The position numbers and the translations under genes are program-made. Of a DNA stretch of 64,000 bases, positions 60,896 through 64,000 are shown one piece after another. Source of the DNA: Christensenella timonensis (lineage in GTDB: Bacteria > Bacillota > Clostridia > Christensenellales > Christensenellaceae); the NCBI RefSeq assembly GCF_900087015.1, contig NZ_FLKP01000002.1, positions 124,001-188,000 of the forward strand, given 5' to 3'. A model generated the notes under the pieces. The model was not told where the DNA came from, searched no databases, and saw only the letters and a list, made by a program, of their open reading frames with translations. Within the stretch, counting starts at the first letter, position 1. Every line of letters begins with the position of its first letter.

Positions 60896-62899
60896 TCATG
60901 TGTCTTCCGGCTTGGGCGGAGTTACAATGATCGTTTCCACCGCTTCCGCGTCTATCGGCTGATCCGGCGGGGAGATCGGCTCCGGTTCTTTTTCCGTATC
61001 CTTTTTCTCCTCGACCGTCCATGCTTCCGGGTCATCGACGTCGATCTCATCCTCGAACAGGCGTTTGAACTCTTCGCCCGTCAGCTTTTCTTTGCGCATC
61101 AGCACTTCGCCGATGTTGATCAGCTTCTTTAGGTTCGTGCTCAGGATCTCCTTTGCACGCCCATATGCGCCTTCCACGATCTTCGTCACTTCCGCATCGA
61201 TCTTGGCTGCCGTCGTTTCCGAATATTCAGGCGTCTGTCCAAAGTCTTTGCCGAGGAACACCTCGTGCCCGGAGGCTAAAAATACCGGCCCCAGCTCGTC
61301 GCTCATGCCATATTTCATAACCATATCCTTTGCCGTTTCCGTCGCCCGCTGCAAATCGCTGATCGCGCCGGTGGAAACATCCTTTAAGGTCAGCGCTTCC
61401 GCCACACGCCCGCCCAGCATCATCGTGATCTCGTCCACAAGCTTGCTCTTGAAAACGTGCTGCTTATCTTCTTCGGGCAATGTCATCGTATAACCGGCCG
61501 CCATGCCGCGCGGGATAATGGATACCTCGTGCACCGGGTCTGTCTTGTCGAGCACATGCGCCAAAATCGCGTGTCCTACTTCATGGTAAGCCGTGCACCG
61601 CTTGTCGGCTTCCGTCATGACACGGCTCTTCTTTTCCGGCCCCGCGATCACGCGCGTGATCGCTTCCTCGATTTCCGGCATACCGATCTTTTTCTTGCGC
61701 CGGCGCGCAGCCAAAATCGCCGCTTCGTTGAGTACGTTCTCAAGATCCGCGCCGATAAAGCCCGGCGTCCTCCTCGCGATCACCTTAAAGTCCACATCGC
61801 TCTCGAACGGTTTGCCCTTTGCGTGCACCTTCAGGATATCTTCCCTGCCCTTTACGTCCGGGTAGTTGACGATGATCTGCCTGTCAAAGCGTCCCGCCCT
61901 CAAAAGCGCCGGGTCAAGGATATCTTTCCTGTTCGTCGCCGCCATCACGATAATGCCTTCGTTCACTTCAAATCCATCCATCTCGACGAGCAGCTGGTTT
62001 AAGGTCTGCTCACGCTCGTCGTGGCCGCCGCCCAGGCCTGCGCCCCTCTGGCGCCCGACCGCGTCGATTTCGTCGATGAACACGATACACGGTGCGTTCT
62101 TCTTCGCATTTTCAAACAGGTCGCGTACGCGCGATGCGCCCACGCCTACGAACATTTCCACAAAATCAGAACCGCTGATCGAGAAGAACGGCACCTTTGC
62201 TTCGCCGGCCACCGCTTTGGCGAGCAACGTTTTACCGCCGCCGGGAGGGCCTACCAGCAAAACGCCCTTTGGGATCCGCGCCCCCAGCTCCTTAAACCGC
62301 GCCGGGTTCTTCAGGAACTGGACGATCTCCACCAGTTCTTCTTTTTCTTCATCCGCACCGGCAACGTCCGCGAACGTCTTATGCGTTTCGCCGCCGTCCG
62401 TCATCCTCGCCTTGCTCTTGCCAAACGACATCGCGCTGCCCGTGCCGCCCGCGCCGCCTTGGGCGCGGCGGATGATAACCATCCACAACACTAAGAACAA
62501 TACGATCAGGATCAGGTACGGCAGGAACTGCAGGAATATATTCGGTTCCGGCGTCGGGACATAGTTAAGCTGAAACCCATAGTCCGTAGGGTTCGAGCTT
62601 CCCGTTACCTGCGCGATATCCTGGTTGAACTGCCCGATCGATTCGGGGATTGTCGTCGAAAAATCATATTCCCGTGGGAAATTCTCATCCGTGACCTTGG
62701 TATCGTTGGTACGTCCAACAAGCGTCCGGTCCTGGATCGCAACATCCTTTACATCTTTTGCAGCTACCTTATCCAAAAACTGATAATACTGCAACTCTTC
62801 TACCGTTGAGGTTTCCGGGTTGCCCAGAAACTGTGCCGCTATAATGATGACAACAATAATCAATATATAGATAAACGGCCCTCTGAAAAATTTTGCCAA
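60896..62899 (-). CDS. ftsH: ATP-dependent zinc metalloprotease FtsH
   Basis: The 667-residue membrane protease has two N-terminal membrane segments, an AAA module (Walker A GPPGGGKT, about 216-224; second region of homology [21 protein letters not shown]) and the zinc site HEVGH (His439, Glu440, His443). It degrades membrane and regulatory proteins. The start is read as TTG 62899 because AGGAGG lies 8 bases before it and gives [13 protein letters not shown]; the first ATG upstream (62953) adds 18 residues without family match. The tilS-hpt-ftsH order is conserved in Bacillota. Confidence 0.95.
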   Translation of the reverse strand: MAKFFRGPFIYILIIVVIIIAAQFLGNPETSTVEELQYYQFLDKVAAKDVKDVAIQDRTLVGRTNDTKVTDENFPREYDFSTTIPESIGQFNQDIAQVTGSSNPTDYGFQLNYVPTPEPNIFLQFLPYLILIVLFLVLWMVIIRRAQGGAGGTGSAMSFGKSKARMTDGGETHKTFADVAGADEEKEELVEIVQFLKNPARFKELGARIPKGVLLVGPPGGGKTLLAKAVAGEAKVPFFSISGSDFVEMFVGVGASRVRDLFENAKKNAPCIVFIDEIDAVGRQRGAGLGGGHDEREQTLNQLLVEMDGFEVNEGIIVMAATNRKDILDPALLRAGRFDRQIIVNYPDVKGREDILKVHAKGKPFESDVDFKVIARRTPGFIGADLENVLNEAAILAARRRKKKIGMPEIEEAITRVIAGPEKKSRVMTEADKRCTAYHEVGHAILAHVLDKTDPVHEVSIIPRGMAAGYTMTLPEEDKQHVFKSKLVDEITMMLGGRVAEALTLKDVSTGAISDLQRATETAKDMVMKYGMSDELGPVFLASGHEVFLGKDFGQTPEYSETTAAKIDAEVTKIVEGAYGRAKEILSTNLKKLINIGEVLMRKEKLTGEEFKRLFEDEIDVDDPEAWTVEEKKDTEKEPEPISPPDQPIDAEAVETIIVTPPKPEDT

Positions 62900-63005
62900 A
62901 CTTTCTATCCTCCTGCCTTGGGGCATCCACTGCTTATTGAGTATAACCCCCAAAATTACTTACTTTATATTTTTACCAACGCAGATGCCTTTTCAAACAA
63001 CCAGC

Positions 63006-63554
63006 TTATTCGTAAACGCTGCGTTTCAAAATGCCCACGCTTTCATAATTCCTGTATTTTGCCGCATAATCGAGGCCATATCCCACCACGAATTCATCCG
63101 GGATATCAAACCCGATATACTTCACCGGGACTTCTACCTCGCGCCTGTCCTGCTTATTAAGAAGACAGCATATCTCGATACTTGCCGGCTGGCGGCCGTG
63201 TAAAAGCTTTGTCAGGTTTTTAAGCGTCCATCCGGAATCGATGATGTCTTCAATGATCAGCAAATGCTTTCCGCGGATGTCCTCTTGCATATCGTACTTG
63301 ATCTGTACGCTGCCCGTGGAAGAACTGCCCTGTCCGTAGCTTGAAACTGCCATAAAATCAATTTCCATCGGGATTTTGATTTGGCGCATCAAATCCGAAA
63401 AAAACACGACGCTGCCGCGCAAAATGCCGACCGCGATAAAATCTTTCCCTTCATAATCCTTGGATATCTGTTCCCCCAGCTCCATTACCCGCTCTGCGAT
63501 CTTCTCTTTGGAAAGCAGAACGCTTTCAATGTCCCTCTCTACATAATGCTCCAT
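63006..63554 (-). CDS. hpt: Hypoxanthine phosphoribosyltransferase
   Basis: The 182-residue purine salvage enzyme has the PRPP loop LLIIEDIIDSGWTL (Glu102, Asp103, Asp106), SSYGQGSSSTG and YIGFDIPDEFVVGYGLDY at the end. It makes IMP or GMP from hypoxanthine or guanine. AGGAGG precedes ATG 63554, whose A is the last base of the tilS stop (TAATG), so the pair is translationally coupled. Confidence 0.94.
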   Translation of the reverse strand: MEHYVERDIESVLLSKEKIAERVMELGEQISKDYEGKDFIAVGILRGSVVFFSDLMRQIKIPMEIDFMAVSSYGQGSSSTGSVQIKYDMQEDIRGKHLLIIEDIIDSGWTLKNLTKLLHGRQPASIEICCLLNKQDRREVEVPVKYIGFDIPDEFVVGYGLDYAAKYRNYESVGILKRSVYE

Positions 63555-64000
63555 TATGCATCCTCCTGCTTTTTTGTATATTTCAAACAGTAAATGCGCG
63601 TTGTATCCCCTGTTACGCGGCATTCATCATCTATCACATGCCCGGCCGCCCAAATGATCCGGCTTCCGTCCGCTAAGAGCGGCGTCCTTTCGCGCTCCTG
63701 GCGGGGCAGCTTCTTGTCGATAAAATAATCCTTCAGCTTCTTTTTCCCCGGCGCGCCCAGCGGATGTATCGTATCTCCGCGGTACCGCGTCCGGAGCATC
63801 AACCTCTGCGGCAGCTTGTCCGCATCCACATAAGCGACGTCCGGGTCGCTGTTTTCATAGTCGCATTCGTATACCTCACCGCATATTATCCTGCTGCCGT
63901 CCGGCAGTTCGTTCGCCGCTTCAAAATCAAAGGGCATACAGAAGCTCACATCCGCCTCCCGGGCAGAAAACCCGATCAGCAGCTTTCCATATTCCACAGC
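63554..64000 (-). CDS. tilS: tRNA(Ile)-lysidine synthetase, C-terminal part
   Basis: The visible 148 residues are the C-terminal domain of TilS: RYRGDTIHPLGAPGKKKLKDYF and LPRQERERTPLLADG, with the final segment TTRIYCLKY. TilS changes C34 of the AUA-reading tRNA-Ile to lysidine. The N-terminal PP-loop ATPase lies outside the window. It is followed by hpt with a one-base overlap. Confidence 0.92.
   Translation of the reverse strand, partial: AVEYGKLLIGFSAREADVSFCMPFDFEAANELPDGSRIICGEVYECDYENSDPDVAYVDADKLPQRLMLRTRYRGDTIHPLGAPGKKKLKDYFIDKKLPRQERERTPLLADGSRIIWAAGHVIDDECRVTGDTTRIYCLKYTKKQEDA

Overview
The window reads as chromosome from an anaerobic Gram-positive bacterium of the Bacillota, most likely class Clostridia. 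The supports are two oxygen-sensitive glycyl radical enzymes (GREs) with activases, several sugar ABC lipoproteins with lipoboxes, tandem LytR-CpsA-Psr proteins, large surface proteins with T/P-rich linkers, strong AGGAGG ribosome sites, and the conserved tilS-hpt-ftsH block. A gut commensal (for example Christensenellales-like) would fit, but that is inference. No phage, insertion sequence, CRISPR array or rRNA was seen; one tRNA-Val(CAC) is present.

Region 1 (1-5.9 kb): a sugar ABC transporter operon on the minus strand (lipoprotein cut by the window edge, permease, ATPase) faces a DeoR-family regulator. The regulator overlaps an orphan double ABC ATPase with rearranged catalytic residues. 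Region 2 (5.9-14.3 kb): GRE 1 with its activase, two LacI-family regulators, and a DUF4867 plus fucose-isomerase-like pair. Region 3 (14.3-27.7 kb): a long co-oriented minus-strand set: sugar ABC transporter, Gfo/Idh/MocA dehydrogenase, GRE 2 and activase, FGGY kinase, SorC-type regulator, ribulose-phosphate-epimerase-like protein, and zinc alcohol dehydrogenase. Together these look like an anaerobic route for a polyol or deoxy sugar: import, redox change, radical C-O or C-C cleavage, phosphorylation, epimerisation. Six copies of a palindrome close to TTAACACGTGTTAA lie upstream of the two GREs, the first LacI gene, the ABC operon and the next cluster, and suggest one LacI regulon. A different palindrome, TGTGC-N4-GCACA, lies before the second LacI gene and the DUF4867 gene.

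Region 4 (28.4-32.4 kb): five plus-strand genes (DUF1326, DUF4418, FtsX/MacB-like permease, ATPase, DUF2182), several tightly coupled, rich in Cys/Met/His motifs in membrane or near-membrane segments. This is a candidate uncharacterised metal- or thiol-linked envelope system. Region 5 (32.4-42.8 kb): a secreted alkylsulfatase-like metallo-hydrolase, a 2106-residue surface protein, and a damaged junction near 41.44 kb where a surface-protein tail on one strand abuts the 3' two-fifths or so of a LuxR/MalT-type regulator on the other, both without 5' ends.

Region 6 (42.8-64 kb): housekeeping. It holds tRNA-Val, an orphan GcvH, a CtpE-like P-type ATPase, signal peptidase I, glmS, glmM, trxB, two LCP ligases, an MreB homologue, a phosphohexomutase, a T/P-rich membrane protein, Prs with a Cys-rich tail, a PHP phosphoesterase, ftsH, hpt and the end of tilS. 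Many intergenic gaps carry clear stem-loop/U-run terminators.

All assignments come from reading the sequence and known family motifs; no database search was run. Substrates of the GREs, transporters and the DUF cluster are not determined.
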